Assembly: GCA_963720475.1 (NCBI GenBank)
Contig: OY970394.1
Span: forward strand, 2,418,001 to 2,482,000
Length of the DNA: 64,000 bases
Source: G963720475 sp963720475
Lineage (GTDB): Bacteria > Actinomycetota > Thermoleophilia > Solirubrobacterales > Thermoleophilaceae
Reading direction: 5' to 3'
This document shows, piece after piece, positions 1 through 9,734 of the stretch. How positions within the stretch are numbered: position 1 is the stretch's first letter; each line of letters opens with the position of its first letter. The position numbers and the translations under genes were made by a program. The notes beneath the pieces were generated by a model. It was not told where the DNA came from. It saw only the letters and a list, made by a program, of their open reading frames with translations, and did no database searches.

Positions 1-158
1 ATGAACGCGTCCTCCGGCACGCGCTTCGGCACTCGCTCCTCCTCGCGCAGCTCGATCAGCTCGAGTCGCGTGTGCCGCGCCATCAGCTTCTGGTAGTGCT
101 GAACGTCGTCCGCGAAGGGCGGCCGCAGCCGGCCGACTGCGATCACGATCGTGCGCAC
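1..158 (-). CDS. rlmH: RlmH, 23S rRNA pseudouridine-1915 N3-methyltransferase (partial, N-terminal part)
   Basis: Only the first 52 codons are in the window; the gene runs off the left edge. The GTG start gives VRTIVIAVGRLRPPFADDV, then a segment with HYQKLMARHTRLELIEL. The I-A-V-G-(K/R)-L opening and the Y-x-K-x-(L/M)-x-R...LELIEL pattern are typical of RlmH, a small SPOUT-fold enzyme that methylates pseudouridine 1915 in helix 69 of 23S rRNA on the assembled 70S ribosome. The SAM-binding C-terminal half is outside the window. The start lies 3 bp after the stop of the upstream M48 protease, so the two are probably cotranscribed. Confidence 0.85.
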   Translation of the reverse strand, partial: MRTIVIAVGRLRPPFADDVQHYQKLMARHTRLELIELREEERVPKRVPEDAF

Positions 159-161
159 CGC

Positions 162-1445
162 CTACCGCCCGTTCCGCCCGCCGCGCGCCGGCTCGCGCCC
201 GCGCCCGTACTCGACGCCGAAGCCGATCCGCTCGACCGTGGTCGGGTGGGTGCCGAACAGCGTGTGCAGGACCTCCGGCGGGTCGGGCTCGGAGACGTTC
301 GTCACCGCGAGGCGCTGCTCGAGGTCGACGAACGCCTTCGGGTCGTTCGTCAGCTTCAGCGCGAACGCGTCGGCGCGGGCCTCCATCCGGCGCGAGAGCC
401 CGTTGCCGGCGAGGCCGACGCCGAACGAGACGAGCGCAACCGCGAGCGCGATCGCGGGCAGCACGGCGGGCCCCGCGCCCTCGAAAGGATTCTCAGCCCC
501 CTCCCTGCCCCGTCGCGCGATCCGCTCTGCCAGCAGCTGGACGAGCCACGCCCCCGCCGGGGCGACGAACGCCAGCCAGGCAAGTCCGCGCAGGACGTCG
601 TCGTACTTCACGTGCGCGAGCTCGTGGGCGACGACCGAGCGCAGCTCCGCGCGCGGGTAGTCCTCGATCAGGTTGTCGTAGAGGACGACGCGCTTCGTGT
701 GGCCGAGCCCGTTGACGTAGGCGTTCGCGCCAGTCGTCCGCCGCGAAGCATCCACCCGGTAGACCTCGCCGACGTCCACGCCGGCGCGCTTCGAGAGGTC
801 GAGCACCTGCGAGCGGAGCTCGCCACGCGGCAGCGCGTCGAAGCGGTTGAAGACAGGATCGAGGACGACGGGCGCGACGTAGACGAAGACCACGCTGAGC
901 GCCACGATGGCGCCACTCGCGGGCGCCCACCAGTGACGCGGGAAGCGCCGGACGAGCCCGATCGCTATCGCGCCCCCCGCGCCGGCGAGGACAGCGCCGA
1001 TCGCGGCGGAGCGGCCGACGTCGGCAAACCAGGGACCGAGACTCTGGGTCGAGAGGCCGACATCCACCGCCCGCTCGTGGCGCCACAGGTCGAGCGGCAG
1101 GGTCGCGACGACGAGAACGAGCGAGAGCGCCGCACCAGCCGCCGCGGCGCCGAGCAGCGGACGCCGCGCTCCACGGTCGAGGAGCCGCCGCACGGCGGCC
1201 GGCGGCCTCAGCGCCAACAGCGCGAGCACGCCGCCCGACACCCCGATCTCGGCGAAGCCGATCGTGCGCTGGAGCGAGCGGAAGTCGTGGGCCCGGTCGA
1301 GCTCGGCGGCGCTGAAGTACGCTGCCGGATTGACCGCCGCCGCATCGATCAAGCCGCCCCGGGGCCGAAGAATGAGCGTCGCTATCCCCGCCGACGCGGC
1401 AACCGCGACGATCGCGAGCGGGAGCCGATAGCGATGGACGCTCAT
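162..1445 (-). CDS. M48 family membrane zinc metalloprotease (Ste24/CAAX protease-like)
   Basis: A 427-residue membrane protease. Hydrophobic segments lie near residues 8-27, 70-82, 97-120, 147-168 and 178-193. The zinc motif HELAH is at residues 274-278 in VVAHELAHVKYDD, and a second helix carries the glutamate ligand in MEARADAFAL near residue 355. This order matches M48A (Ste24-like) peptidases, which cleave proteins in or at the membrane; the substrate cannot be inferred. Its ATG start lies inside the 5' end of the divergent phosphoesterase gene (12-bp overlap), so either start may be slightly downstream. It precedes rlmH with a 3-bp gap. Confidence 0.85.
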   Translation of the reverse strand: MSVHRYRLPLAIVAVAASAGIATLILRPRGGLIDAAAVNPAAYFSAAELDRAHDFRSLQRTIGFAEIGVSGGVLALLALRPPAAVRRLLDRGARRPLLGAAAAGAALSLVLVVATLPLDLWRHERAVDVGLSTQSLGPWFADVGRSAAIGAVLAGAGGAIAIGLVRRFPRHWWAPASGAIVALSVVFVYVAPVVLDPVFNRFDALPRGELRSQVLDLSKRAGVDVGEVYRVDASRRTTGANAYVNGLGHTKRVVLYDNLIEDYPRAELRSVVAHELAHVKYDDVLRGLAWLAFVAPAGAWLVQLLAERIARRGREGAENPFEGAGPAVLPAIALAVALVSFGVGLAGNGLSRRMEARADAFALKLTNDPKAFVDLEQRLAVTNVSEPDPPEVLHTLFGTHPTTVERIGFGVEYGRGREPARGGRNGR

Positions 1446-2195
1446 CCGCAGGACACTCTACGGCGAGTCGCCGTCCTCTCGGACGTCCACGGCAACCTCC
1501 CTGCCTTCGAAGCGGTGGTCACCGCGACGGAGGACGCGGGCGTGGACGCGCGCTGGTGCCTCGGCGACCTCGTCGGCTACGGAGCCCAGCCGAACGAGTG
1601 CATCCGGCTCGCCTCCGAGTCCTGCTCGCTGTCGCTCGTCGGCAATCACGACCTCGTCGTGCTCGGCAAGCTCGACGTCGGCGAGTTCTCGCGCAACGCG
1701 GCGATCGCCGCGCTCTGGACGCGCGACGAGCTATCGGACGAGTCCTCGGACTATCTCTCGGCGTGCGAACCCGACGGGCAAGCGGCGGAGATCGGGCTGT
1801 TCCACGCCAGCCCGCGCGACCCCGTCTGGGAGTACGTCCTGTCCGGCCTGCTCGCGAGCGACTGCATGGACACGATGGACATGCGGGTTGCCGCGATCGG
1901 TCATTCGCACGTCGCGCTCTATTTCACGCGCGTGGAAGGCGAGCACGAGGCGAGCGGCGACCCGGCGCCGGACGGGACCGAGCGCGAGCTCCGTGATGGC
2001 GAGTGGCTGCTCAACCCGGGCGCCGTCGGACAGCCGCGCGACGGCGACCCCCGCGCCGCCTGGATGGAGCTCGACCTCGAGGGTCAAACGGCTACCTGGC
2101 ACCGGGTCGAGTACCCGATCGACGACGCCGCCGCTGCAATCGCTCGTGCTGGCCTCCCCGCGATGCTCGCCGACCGGCTTTACTACGGACAGTGA
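1434..2195 (+). CDS. Metallophosphoesterase (YfcE/MJ0936-like calcineurin fold)
   Basis: A 253-residue protein with the calcineurin-like metal-binding series: D-x-H in VAVLSDVHGN, GD in WCLGDLVGYG, GNHD in SLVGNHDLVV, a later histidine in LFHASPRD, and G-H-S-H in AAIGHSHVALY. These motifs bind two metals and support phosphomonoesterase or phosphodiesterase activity; the substrate is unknown. The ATG start is chosen because a purine-rich GGGAG lies 9 bp upstream. The same frame stays open much further upstream, but that stretch is antisense to the M48 gene and does not look like protein. It is divergent from, and overlaps the start of, the M48 gene. Confidence 0.85.
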   Translation: MDAHPQDTLRRVAVLSDVHGNLPAFEAVVTATEDAGVDARWCLGDLVGYGAQPNECIRLASESCSLSLVGNHDLVVLGKLDVGEFSRNAAIAALWTRDELSDESSDYLSACEPDGQAAEIGLFHASPRDPVWEYVLSGLLASDCMDTMDMRVAAIGHSHVALYFTRVEGEHEASGDPAPDGTERELRDGEWLLNPGAVGQPRDGDPRAAWMELDLEGQTATWHRVEYPIDDAAAAIARAGLPAMLADRLYYGQ

Positions 2196-2206
2196 GGCGC
2201 AGCCGA

Positions 2207-2719
2207 ATGACTCGCACGCTCCTGATCGCGGCCGTGGGCGGCGCGCTCGCCGTGCTGTCGGGCTGCGGCGACGACGACGAGGGCGCGCCGATCCCCGCTG
2301 CGAACGCACAAGAGCTCGACCGCCTTCTCGACCAGGTGAACGACCGGATTGAAGCCCGGAACGCTTGCGGTGACATTCGGGAGGAGAGTTTGCCCGCGCT
2401 CCAGACCCAGCTCGACCAGCTTCCGTCGGACCTCGACTCAAACACGCGTCAGACGCTCGAGGACGGAGTCGCCCACCTCGAGGACCTGGTCGACGAGCAG
2501 TGCGGCGAGATCCAGCGTGACAAGGAGCGCGATCGCACCGAGAGCGACACCACCGAGACGACCACAACCGTCCCAACCGATACGACGACCGACACCCAGA
2601 CCGACACGACCACGACCGACACCCAAACTGACACGGACACCCAGACGGAGCCTCCCACCGAGCCGCCGACGGTGCCCCAGGGCGGCGGCATCAGCCCCGG
2701 CGAGGACGACGACGAATGA
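2207..2719 (+). CDS. Small lipoprotein with Asp/Thr-rich tail, paired with a Ser/Thr kinase
   Basis: A 170-residue predicted lipoprotein. The N-terminus MTRTLLIAAVGGALAVLSGC ends in the lipobox LSGC, with the lipidated Cys at residue 20. A short, charged, likely helical domain follows (residues about 30-105) with two cysteines (NACGD and EQCGE) that could form a disulfide. A low-complexity tail of Thr, Asp and Pro then resembles a cell-wall-spanning linker. No known domain was recognised. The stop overlaps the kinase ATG (ATGA, 4 bp), so the two are translationally coupled and the lipoprotein may act as an external partner of the kinase; that role is inference. Confidence 0.75.
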   Translation: MTRTLLIAAVGGALAVLSGCGDDDEGAPIPAANAQELDRLLDQVNDRIEARNACGDIREESLPALQTQLDQLPSDLDSNTRQTLEDGVAHLEDLVDEQCGEIQRDKERDRTESDTTETTTTVPTDTTTDTQTDTTTTDTQTDTDTQTEPPTEPPTVPQGGGISPGEDDDE

Positions 2720-3912
2720 GCACGCCTCAGGAAGTCGCCGGCCGCTACCGGCTCGACCGCCGCCTCGGCGCGGGCGGCATGTCGACGGTCTTCCTCGCGC
2801 TCGACTCGGTCCTCGAGCGTCAGGTCGCGGTCAAGCTGCTCGCCGAGCACCTCGCCGACGACGAGGCCTTCATCGCCCGCTTCCGCCGCGAGGCGCTGGC
2901 CGCGGCGAAGCTCCAGCACCCGAACATCGTGCAGGTGTTCGACTCTGGCTACGACGAAGCGTCGCACCGCCACTTCATCGTCATGGAGTTCGTCGAGGGT
3001 CCCTCGTGCGCCGACCAGCTGCGCGAGCACAAGCTGTTCGAGGTCGAGTACGCCGTCGAGGTCGTGCGCGACGCGTGCCACGGACTCGACTACGCCCACC
3101 GCGCGGGCGTCGTCCATCGCGACGTCAAGCCCGGGAACCTGCTCGTCTCGGCGGAGACCGGCGCCGTGAAGCTGGCCGACTTCGGCATCGCCAAGGCCGC
3201 GGAGCAGACCCGCATCACGCAGGTCGGCTCGGTCCTCGGCACGGCCGCGTACCTCTCGCCCGAGCAGGCGGGCGGCCAGGAAGCGGGGCCGCCATCCGAC
3301 ATCTACTCGCTCGGCGTCTGTGCGTACCAGTTCCTCGCCGGCCGCCTGCCGCACGAGTACAGCTCGATCACGGAGCTCGCGCTCAAGCAACAGGGCTCGA
3401 CGATCGATCCGATCGTCGTCCACCGCGCTGAGGTCCCCGACTCCCTCGACGATGCCGTGCGCATCGCGCTCGCCGCAAACCCGGAGGACCGCTACGGATC
3501 TGCAGTCGAGATGGCCGACGCGCTGATCGCGGGCCTCGAGGGACACCCGACGGACGCGACCCGCCGCCTCGCGACCGCCGCGCTCGCGGCGCCGGATGAG
3601 ACCGACGCTACCCGCGCCCTCGGCGCAACCGAGGCAGCCGAGGCGGCGGTGCCGCAGCGCACCCGCGTCAGCCGCCCCGGGGCCCGCCCGCCGCGCGACG
3701 CCGGCGCCGGGCGTCCGCCGCAGGCCGAACGAAGGCGAAAGCGCCGCCGGATCGCGACGTTCACGCTCGCGCTCGCGGCCCTGCTCGCAGGGATCGCGGT
3801 CGCGCTGATCATCGCGACTGCGACAGAGGACCGCGCCGAGCAGATCGAGGAGTCGGACGTTCCCCAGCAGGTCCAGCAGCTGAAGGACTTCATCGACTCC
3901 CACACGGAGTAG
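2716..3912 (+). CDS. Hanks-type serine/threonine protein kinase, single-pass membrane
   Basis: A 398-residue PknB-type kinase. The glycine-rich loop is LGAGGMSTVF (about residues 17-26), the catalytic lysine is K40 in VAVKLL, the catalytic loop HRDVKPGN is at 134-141 and DFG at 155-157. All key residues are present, so it should be active. A Pro/Arg-rich juxtamembrane segment leads to one membrane helix near residues 347-366. Only about 30 residues follow outside, and there are no PASTA repeats. The upstream lipoprotein overlaps its start and may supply the missing sensor. It converges with tgt, with a single base between the stops. Confidence 0.92.
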   Translation: MSTPQEVAGRYRLDRRLGAGGMSTVFLALDSVLERQVAVKLLAEHLADDEAFIARFRREALAAAKLQHPNIVQVFDSGYDEASHRHFIVMEFVEGPSCADQLREHKLFEVEYAVEVVRDACHGLDYAHRAGVVHRDVKPGNLLVSAETGAVKLADFGIAKAAEQTRITQVGSVLGTAAYLSPEQAGGQEAGPPSDIYSLGVCAYQFLAGRLPHEYSSITELALKQQGSTIDPIVVHRAEVPDSLDDAVRIALAANPEDRYGSAVEMADALIAGLEGHPTDATRRLATAALAAPDETDATRALGATEAAEAAVPQRTRVSRPGARPPRDAGAGRPPQAERRRKRRRIATFTLALAALLAGIAVALIIATATEDRAEQIEESDVPQQVQQLKDFIDSHTE

Positions 3913-3913
3913 G

Positions 3914-5107
3914 TCAGAGCTCGAACAGCCGCCCCGCGCGCACGCCGTCGGCGTAGGCCGCGAGCGCGCCCGCGGTAATCGCCGCGCGCAGTCCTTCCAT
4001 CAGGCGCGCCATGTACGCGAGGTTGTGGAGCGTGAGCAGGTGGGCAGCCGTCGGCTCGCGCGCGCGTACGAGGTAGTGGAGGTAGGCGCGTGTGTGGCCG
4101 GCCGCGCAGGTCGGACACGCGCAGCCCCGCTCGATCGGCTCGCGGCTGTCCGCGTGCGCCGACCGCGCCAGGTCGAGCCGGAAGCGCGCATCGGGGTCGC
4201 CGATCAGCGCGGTCCCGTGGCGGGCGAGCCGGGTCGGGGTAGCGCAGTCGAAGGTGTCCACTCCGTGCTCGACCGCGACGAGGATGTCGTCGGGGTCGCC
4301 GATGCCGAGCAGGTGCCGGGGCAGCGCTTCGGGCAACGCCGCGAGCGCCCAGCCGACGACGGTCAGCATCTGCTCCTTGTCCTTGCCGAGCGAGCCCCCG
4401 ATCGCGATCCCGTCGACCGCCGCGGCAGCAACCCGCTCGGCGGATTCGACGCGCAGGTCCTCCTCGGTGCCGCCCTGAACGATGCCGTAGAAGAGCTGGC
4501 CCTCAGGCGCGTTCGCCTGGCGCCACCCGATGCAGCGGTCGAGCCAGCGGTGCGTGCGCTCGGTCGAGCGCGCGATGTAGTCGCGCGTCGAGTGGAACGG
4601 CGTGCACTCGTCGAAGGCGAGCGCGATGTCGGTCCCAAGCCGCGCCTGCACCTCCATCGAGGTTTCCGGCCCCATGAAGCGATCGTCGCCGTCGAGGTAG
4701 GAACGGAAGCGCACGCCCTCCTCCTCGACCGCGAGCACCTGCCCGCGGTCGAGCCGGCGGTCGCCACTGCGCTTGACCTCGTCGGCGACCGACCCGCTCG
4801 TCCCGAGGGAGAAGACTTGGAAGCCGCCCGAGTCGGTGATGATCGGACCGCTCCAGCCCATGAACTCGTGCAGACCGCCGAGCGCCTCGATCCGCTCCGC
4901 GCCCGGCTGGATAAAGAGGTGGTAGGTGTTGCCGAGGACGAGCTCGTAGCCGAGCTCTGCGACCTCGGCGCTCGTCAGGGTCTTGACCGTCGCCGACGAG
5001 GCGAGCGGGACGAACGCCGGCGTCTCGACGGCGCCGTGCGCGGTGCGGATCACCCCACTGCGGGCCGATCCGTCGCGCGCCAGGATCTCGAACGGACCGG
5101 TGGCCAC
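3914..5107 (-). CDS. tgt: Bacterial tRNA-guanine transglycosylase (queuosine pathway)
   Basis: A 397-residue TGT that exchanges G34 for preQ1 in tRNAs reading NAY codons. Visible features are the substrate-binding Asp in IITDSGGFQVFSLG, the catalytic block GVDTFDCATPTRLARHG, and the zinc site CACPTC followed by AGHTRAYLHYL. The length fits the bacterial family. The start is GTG. It is the last gene of a run gap-pgk-tpiA-gpmI-tgt with 3 bp between it and gpmI, an unusual partner for glycolytic genes. No queuosine biosynthesis genes (queA, queC-G) lie in this window. Confidence 0.95.
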   Translation of the reverse strand: MATGPFEILARDGSARSGVIRTAHGAVETPAFVPLASSATVKTLTSAEVAELGYELVLGNTYHLFIQPGAERIEALGGLHEFMGWSGPIITDSGGFQVFSLGTSGSVADEVKRSGDRRLDRGQVLAVEEEGVRFRSYLDGDDRFMGPETSMEVQARLGTDIALAFDECTPFHSTRDYIARSTERTHRWLDRCIGWRQANAPEGQLFYGIVQGGTEEDLRVESAERVAAAAVDGIAIGGSLGKDKEQMLTVVGWALAALPEALPRHLLGIGDPDDILVAVEHGVDTFDCATPTRLARHGTALIGDPDARFRLDLARSAHADSREPIERGCACPTCAAGHTRAYLHYLVRAREPTAAHLLTLHNLAYMARLMEGLRAAITAGALAAYADGVRAGRLFEL

Positions 5108-5110
5108 GCG

Positions 5111-6655
5111 TCAGCCCTCGATCAGGGAGTCCCCGGTCATCTCGGCGGGCTTCGGCTGCCCGATCAGGTCCAGCAGGGTCGGCGCGACGTCGGCGAGGAT
5201 GCCCCCGCTTCGAAGAGCGGGCACCTCCGCGGTGACGATCACCGGCACCGGGTTGAGCGAGTGCGCCGTCTGTGGGGTGCCGTCGGGCTCGAGCATGTCG
5301 TCGGCGTTGCCGTGGTCGGCCGTGATGAAGCAGCCGCCGCCCTTTGCATGGACGGCCTCGACCACGCGCCGCAGGCAGGCGTCGACGGCCTCGACGGCTG
5401 CGACCGCCGCCGGGATCACGCCCGTGTGGCCGACCATGTCCGGGTTGGCGAAGTTGATGATCCCGAAGCCGTAGTCGGCCGCGCTCCAGCGCTCGACGAA
5501 CGCGTCCGCCGCCGCGTTCGCGCTCATCTCCGGCTTGTGGTCGTAGGTTGGGACTTCGCGCGGCGAGTCCACGAGGCAGCGCTCCTCGCCGGCGTATGCG
5601 TCCTCTTCTCCCCCGTTGAAGAAGTACGTCACGTGGGCGTACTTCTCGGTCTCTGCCACGTGCAACTGCCGGATGTCGCGGTCGGCGAGCACCGACGCGA
5701 GCGTAGCCTTCGGTCGGTCGGGCGGGAACGCGACGGGATAGTCCCACTCCTCCTTGTACTCGGTCAGCGTCGTGTAGTTCGGCGCGAGGAACTCGCCGCG
5801 GTCGAAGGCGTCGAAGCCCGGCTCGGCCAGGGCGCGAGTCAGCTGCCGCGCGCGGTCGGGCCGGAAGTTGAAGAAGACCACCGCGTCGCCCGGCCGGATC
5901 CGCCCCTCCTCCCCTACGAGCGTCGGCTTCACGAACTCGTCGGTCTCGCCGCGCTCGTACGAGGCGCGCACCGCGGCCTCGCCGCTGTCCGCCGTCGGGG
6001 CCTCGGAGCGTCCGTGGACGATCGCATCGTAGGCGAGCTTCGTCCGCTCCCAGCGGCGGTCGCGGTCCATCGCGAAGTAGCGCCCCGAAACCGTGGCGAT
6101 CCTGCCGCCCGCTGCGCGCAGGCGGGCCTCGGCCTCGGCGACGAATCCCGCGCCCGATTCCGGCGGCGTGTCGCGGCCGTCCGTGAACGCGTGCAGGACG
6201 AGGTCGCCGACGCCCTCCTCTGCAGCGAGCTCGGCGCAGGCGTAGAGGTGGCCGAGGCTCGCGTGGACGCCGCCACCGGAGGCGAGGCCGAGGAGGTGGA
6301 GCCGGCCGGCCTCCCGCCCGGCGGCGCATGCTGCGCGCAGGGCCTCGTTCTGCGCGAAGCTGCCGTCGGCGACCGCGTCGTCTATCCGGGTCAGGTCCTG
6401 GCGGACGATCGCGCCCGCGCCGAGGTTCAGGTGGCCGACCTCGGAGTTACCCATCTGACCGTCGGGGAGGCCGACCGCGCGGCCGCACGCCTCCAGCTGG
6501 GTATGGGGGTAGGCGGCCCACAGCTCGTCGAACGTCGGCGTGCCCGCCAGCTCGACGGCGTTCCCCGGGCCCGCGGGCGCGAGGCCCCAGCCGTCGAGCA
6601 CGACCAGGCAGGCCGCGCGCAGCGGCGGTGCGCCCGGACCGGGCGCGATCGTCAT
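5111..6655 (-). CDS. gpmI: 2,3-bisphosphoglycerate-independent phosphoglycerate mutase
   Basis: A 514-residue iPGM of the alkaline phosphatase superfamily that interconverts 3- and 2-phosphoglycerate using Mn2+. The N-terminus holds VVLDGWGLAP (metal Asp) and the phospho-acceptor serine in MGNSEVGHLNLG (about Ser71). Later metal ligands are in ANPDMVGHTG and ITADHGNADDM, and the final histidine region is TAHSLNPVPV. Length and motif order are standard. Its ATG overlaps the tpiA stop by 4 bp (ATGA), so translation is coupled within the glycolytic operon. Confidence 0.96.
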   Translation of the reverse strand: MTIAPGPGAPPLRAACLVVLDGWGLAPAGPGNAVELAGTPTFDELWAAYPHTQLEACGRAVGLPDGQMGNSEVGHLNLGAGAIVRQDLTRIDDAVADGSFAQNEALRAACAAGREAGRLHLLGLASGGGVHASLGHLYACAELAAEEGVGDLVLHAFTDGRDTPPESGAGFVAEAEARLRAAGGRIATVSGRYFAMDRDRRWERTKLAYDAIVHGRSEAPTADSGEAAVRASYERGETDEFVKPTLVGEEGRIRPGDAVVFFNFRPDRARQLTRALAEPGFDAFDRGEFLAPNYTTLTEYKEEWDYPVAFPPDRPKATLASVLADRDIRQLHVAETEKYAHVTYFFNGGEEDAYAGEERCLVDSPREVPTYDHKPEMSANAAADAFVERWSAADYGFGIINFANPDMVGHTGVIPAAVAAVEAVDACLRRVVEAVHAKGGGCFITADHGNADDMLEPDGTPQTAHSLNPVPVIVTAEVPALRSGGILADVAPTLLDLIGQPKPAEMTGDSLIEG

Positions 6656-7425
6656 CCGCCGGCCGCGGCGGCGACGATCGCCGCGAGGCTCGCCGGCTCG
6701 AGGCTCGCGCCCCCCACGAGGGCGCCGTCGACGTCGGCCTCCGCCATCAGCTCGGCGGCGTTGTCCGGCTTGACGCTGCCGCCATAGAGGATGCGCACGC
6801 TGGCAGCGGCCTCGGCCGAGCGGTCGGCAAGCAGCGCCCGCACGAACGCGATCGCGTCCTGCGCCTGGTCGGGCGTCGCGACCTTGCCGGTGCCGATCGC
6901 CCAGATCGGCTCGTACGCGATCACGACCTCCGCGAGACGCTCGTCGGGCACGCCGGCGAGGTCCGCGCCGACCTGGCGTCGCAGCTTGGCCTCGGTCTCG
7001 CCCGCCTCGTGCTCGCTGTCGGTCTCGCCGATGCAGAGGATCGGCTCGAGCCCCGTGTCGAGCGCGGCCGGCACCTTGCGCGAGAGCGCGTCGTTGGTCT
7101 CGCCGAAGAGCTCGCGGCGCTCGGAATGTCCGAGAATCACTCCTCGCACGCCGACCTCGCGCAACATCGGGGCCGAGACCTCGCCGGTGAAGGCTCCCTC
7201 GTCCTCGTCGTGCATGTTCTGCGCAGCGACGATCAAGTCCGAGCCCGCGGCGGCCTCGACCGCCGCGGCGAGCGCGGTGAACGGGGCGCAGACCCCGACC
7301 TCGACGCCCTCCGCGTCCGCGATCAGCGGCAGCAGCTCCTCCACGAACGCGCGCGCCTCGGCCGCGGTCTTGTGCATCTTCCAGTTGCCGGCGACGTAGG
7401 GGCGGCGCCCGACGGCCTCAGGCAT
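6652..7425 (-). CDS. tpiA: Triosephosphate isomerase
   Basis: A 257-residue TIM-barrel enzyme converting dihydroxyacetone phosphate to glyceraldehyde 3-phosphate. Catalytic residues are visible: Lys in YVAGNWKMHKT, His in GVILGHSERRELFGE, and Glu in VIAYEPIWAIGTG. The phosphate-binding GGSVKPDN and the final GGASL are also present. The ATG immediately before PEAVGRRPYVAGNWKM is chosen because the family starts a few residues before NWKMHK; the frame is open further upstream but that part lies inside pgk. It overlaps pgk by 8 bp and gpmI by 4 bp. Confidence 0.96.
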   Translation of the reverse strand: MPEAVGRRPYVAGNWKMHKTAAEARAFVEELLPLIADAEGVEVGVCAPFTALAAAVEAAAGSDLIVAAQNMHDEDEGAFTGEVSAPMLREVGVRGVILGHSERRELFGETNDALSRKVPAALDTGLEPILCIGETDSEHEAGETEAKLRRQVGADLAGVPDERLAEVVIAYEPIWAIGTGKVATPDQAQDAIAFVRALLADRSAEAAASVRILYGGSVKPDNAAELMAEADVDGALVGGASLEPASLAAIVAAAAGG

Positions 7426-8629
7426 CGTCGAGCACCTCCACTCCCGGCAGGTCGCGGCCCTCGAGCAGCTCGAGCGCTGCGCCGCCGCCCGTCGAGAGGT
7501 GCGACACCTCGTCGTCGAGGCCGAACTGACGCAGCGCGGCGGCGGAGTCGCCGCCACCGACCACGGTCGTGCCGGGAGCGGCCGCGACCGCCTCCGCGAC
7601 GGCGCGCGTCCCGGCAGCGAACGGCTCGAGCTCGAAGGCGCCCATCGGCCCATTCCACAGCACCGTGCCGGCGGTGGCGATCTCATTCGCGTAGAGCTCG
7701 GCCGTCTTGGGCCCTACGTCGAGGCCCATCCAGCCATCGGGGACCTCAACGCCGTCGAGGTCGCGGCAGTCGGCATCGGCCGCGAAGCGGTCGCCGAGGA
7801 CCAGGTCAACGGGGAGCAGCAGCCGGGCGCGGGCGTCGCCGCCGTCGCCGGAGCGCTCGAGCGCACGGCTCGCATGCTCGACGCCTTCCTCCTCGACGAG
7901 CGAGTCGCCCGTGGGGATGCCCTGGGCGCGGAAGAAGCTGAAGGCCATCGCTCCGCCGATCAGGAGCACGTCGGCGCGTTCGAGGAAACGGTCGAGCAGC
8001 AAGGCCTTGTCGGAGACCTTCGCCCCACCGACGACGACCACGAGCGGGCGGTCAGGGTCGCTCGCGACGGCCTCGAGCGCCGTCACCTCACGCTCGAGCA
8101 GCAAGCCGGCGGCCGACGGCAGGCGCTCGGCCACGCCGACGGTTGATGCGTGCGCGCGGTGGGCGGCCCCGAAGGCATCGCCGACGAAGACATCCGCGAG
8201 GCCGGCGAGCGCATCCGCGAGCGCGGAATCGTTGGCGGTCTCGCCCGGCTCCCAGCGGGTGTTCTCGAGCAGCAGAACCCCGCCCGGCTCGAGCGCGGCC
8301 GCAGCCGTGCTGACCTCCTCCCCCACTACGTCGGCCGCGAGCTCGACCTCGAACCCGCCGAGCTCCGACATGCGCCGCGCAACCGGTGCCAGCGACGTCT
8401 CCGGATCGCGGCCCTCGGGCCGGCCGAGGTGCGAGCACACGACGACGCGGGCGCCCTTCTCGCGCAGCAGCTCGATCGTCGGCAGTGCGGCCCCGATGCG
8501 CAGATCGTCGCCGACCTCGCCGTTCTCGAGCGGGACGTTCAGGTCGGCCCGTACGAGCGCCGTGAGCCCGTCCCCGGCGTCGAGGTCGCGGACGCTGCGC
8601 TTGCGGAACGACACGGCGGCCGGCGTCAC
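7418..8629 (-). CDS. pgk: Phosphoglycerate kinase
   Basis: A 403-residue two-lobed kinase making ATP and 3-phosphoglycerate from 1,3-bisphosphoglycerate. Diagnostic segments are VRADLNVPLENG, VVCSHLGRPEG, LLLENTRWEPGE, VVVGGAKVSDK, LWNGPMGAFE and the C-terminal nucleotide loop VVGGGDSAAAL followed by HLSTGGGAALELLEG. It starts with GTG, 10 bp after the gap stop. The length is normal and no frame problem is seen. Confidence 0.96.
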   Translation of the reverse strand: MTPAAVSFRKRSVRDLDAGDGLTALVRADLNVPLENGEVGDDLRIGAALPTIELLREKGARVVVCSHLGRPEGRDPETSLAPVARRMSELGGFEVELAADVVGEEVSTAAAALEPGGVLLLENTRWEPGETANDSALADALAGLADVFVGDAFGAAHRAHASTVGVAERLPSAAGLLLEREVTALEAVASDPDRPLVVVVGGAKVSDKALLLDRFLERADVLLIGGAMAFSFFRAQGIPTGDSLVEEEGVEHASRALERSGDGGDARARLLLPVDLVLGDRFAADADCRDLDGVEVPDGWMGLDVGPKTAELYANEIATAGTVLWNGPMGAFELEPFAAGTRAVAEAVAAAPGTTVVGGGDSAAALRQFGLDDEVSHLSTGGGAALELLEGRDLPGVEVLDDA

Positions 8630-8639
8630 TTCGCCGCCG

Positions 8640-9641
<1,002 letters not shown>

Positions 9642-9666
9642 TCAAGTTCCTTTCGTGACGTAAGAA

Positions 9667-9690
9667 GGGGGCGAGCTGATTGCCCGCCCC
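9667..9690 (-). terminator. GC-rich hairpin between rapZ and gap
   Basis: On the minus strand GGGGCGGGC and GCTCGCCCC form an imperfect stem around AATCA, followed by CTTCTT. It sits about 45 bp beyond the rapZ stop and upstream of the gap start. It could terminate uvrC-rapZ transcription before the gap operon, but the tail is only weakly T-rich. Confidence 0.4.
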
Positions 9691-9734
9691 GCGCCTGTGA
9701 GACTGAATCTATCGAACGGCCGCTGGCGCCAAAC

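Noticed and set aside
72..1433. Long open frame on the plus strand upstream of the phosphoesterase
   Set aside because: It is antisense to the M48 protease, Arg/Pro/Asp-rich and without motifs; only the part from 1434 onward is a real protein.
2449..3903. A 484-codon minus-strand frame opposite the kinase
   Set aside because: It is antisense to a kinase with all catalytic motifs and shows only Arg/Asp/Leu low-complexity sequence.
4025..6787. A 920-codon open frame on the plus strand
   Set aside because: It lies opposite tgt and gpmI, both certain genes; high GC keeps the opposite frame open.
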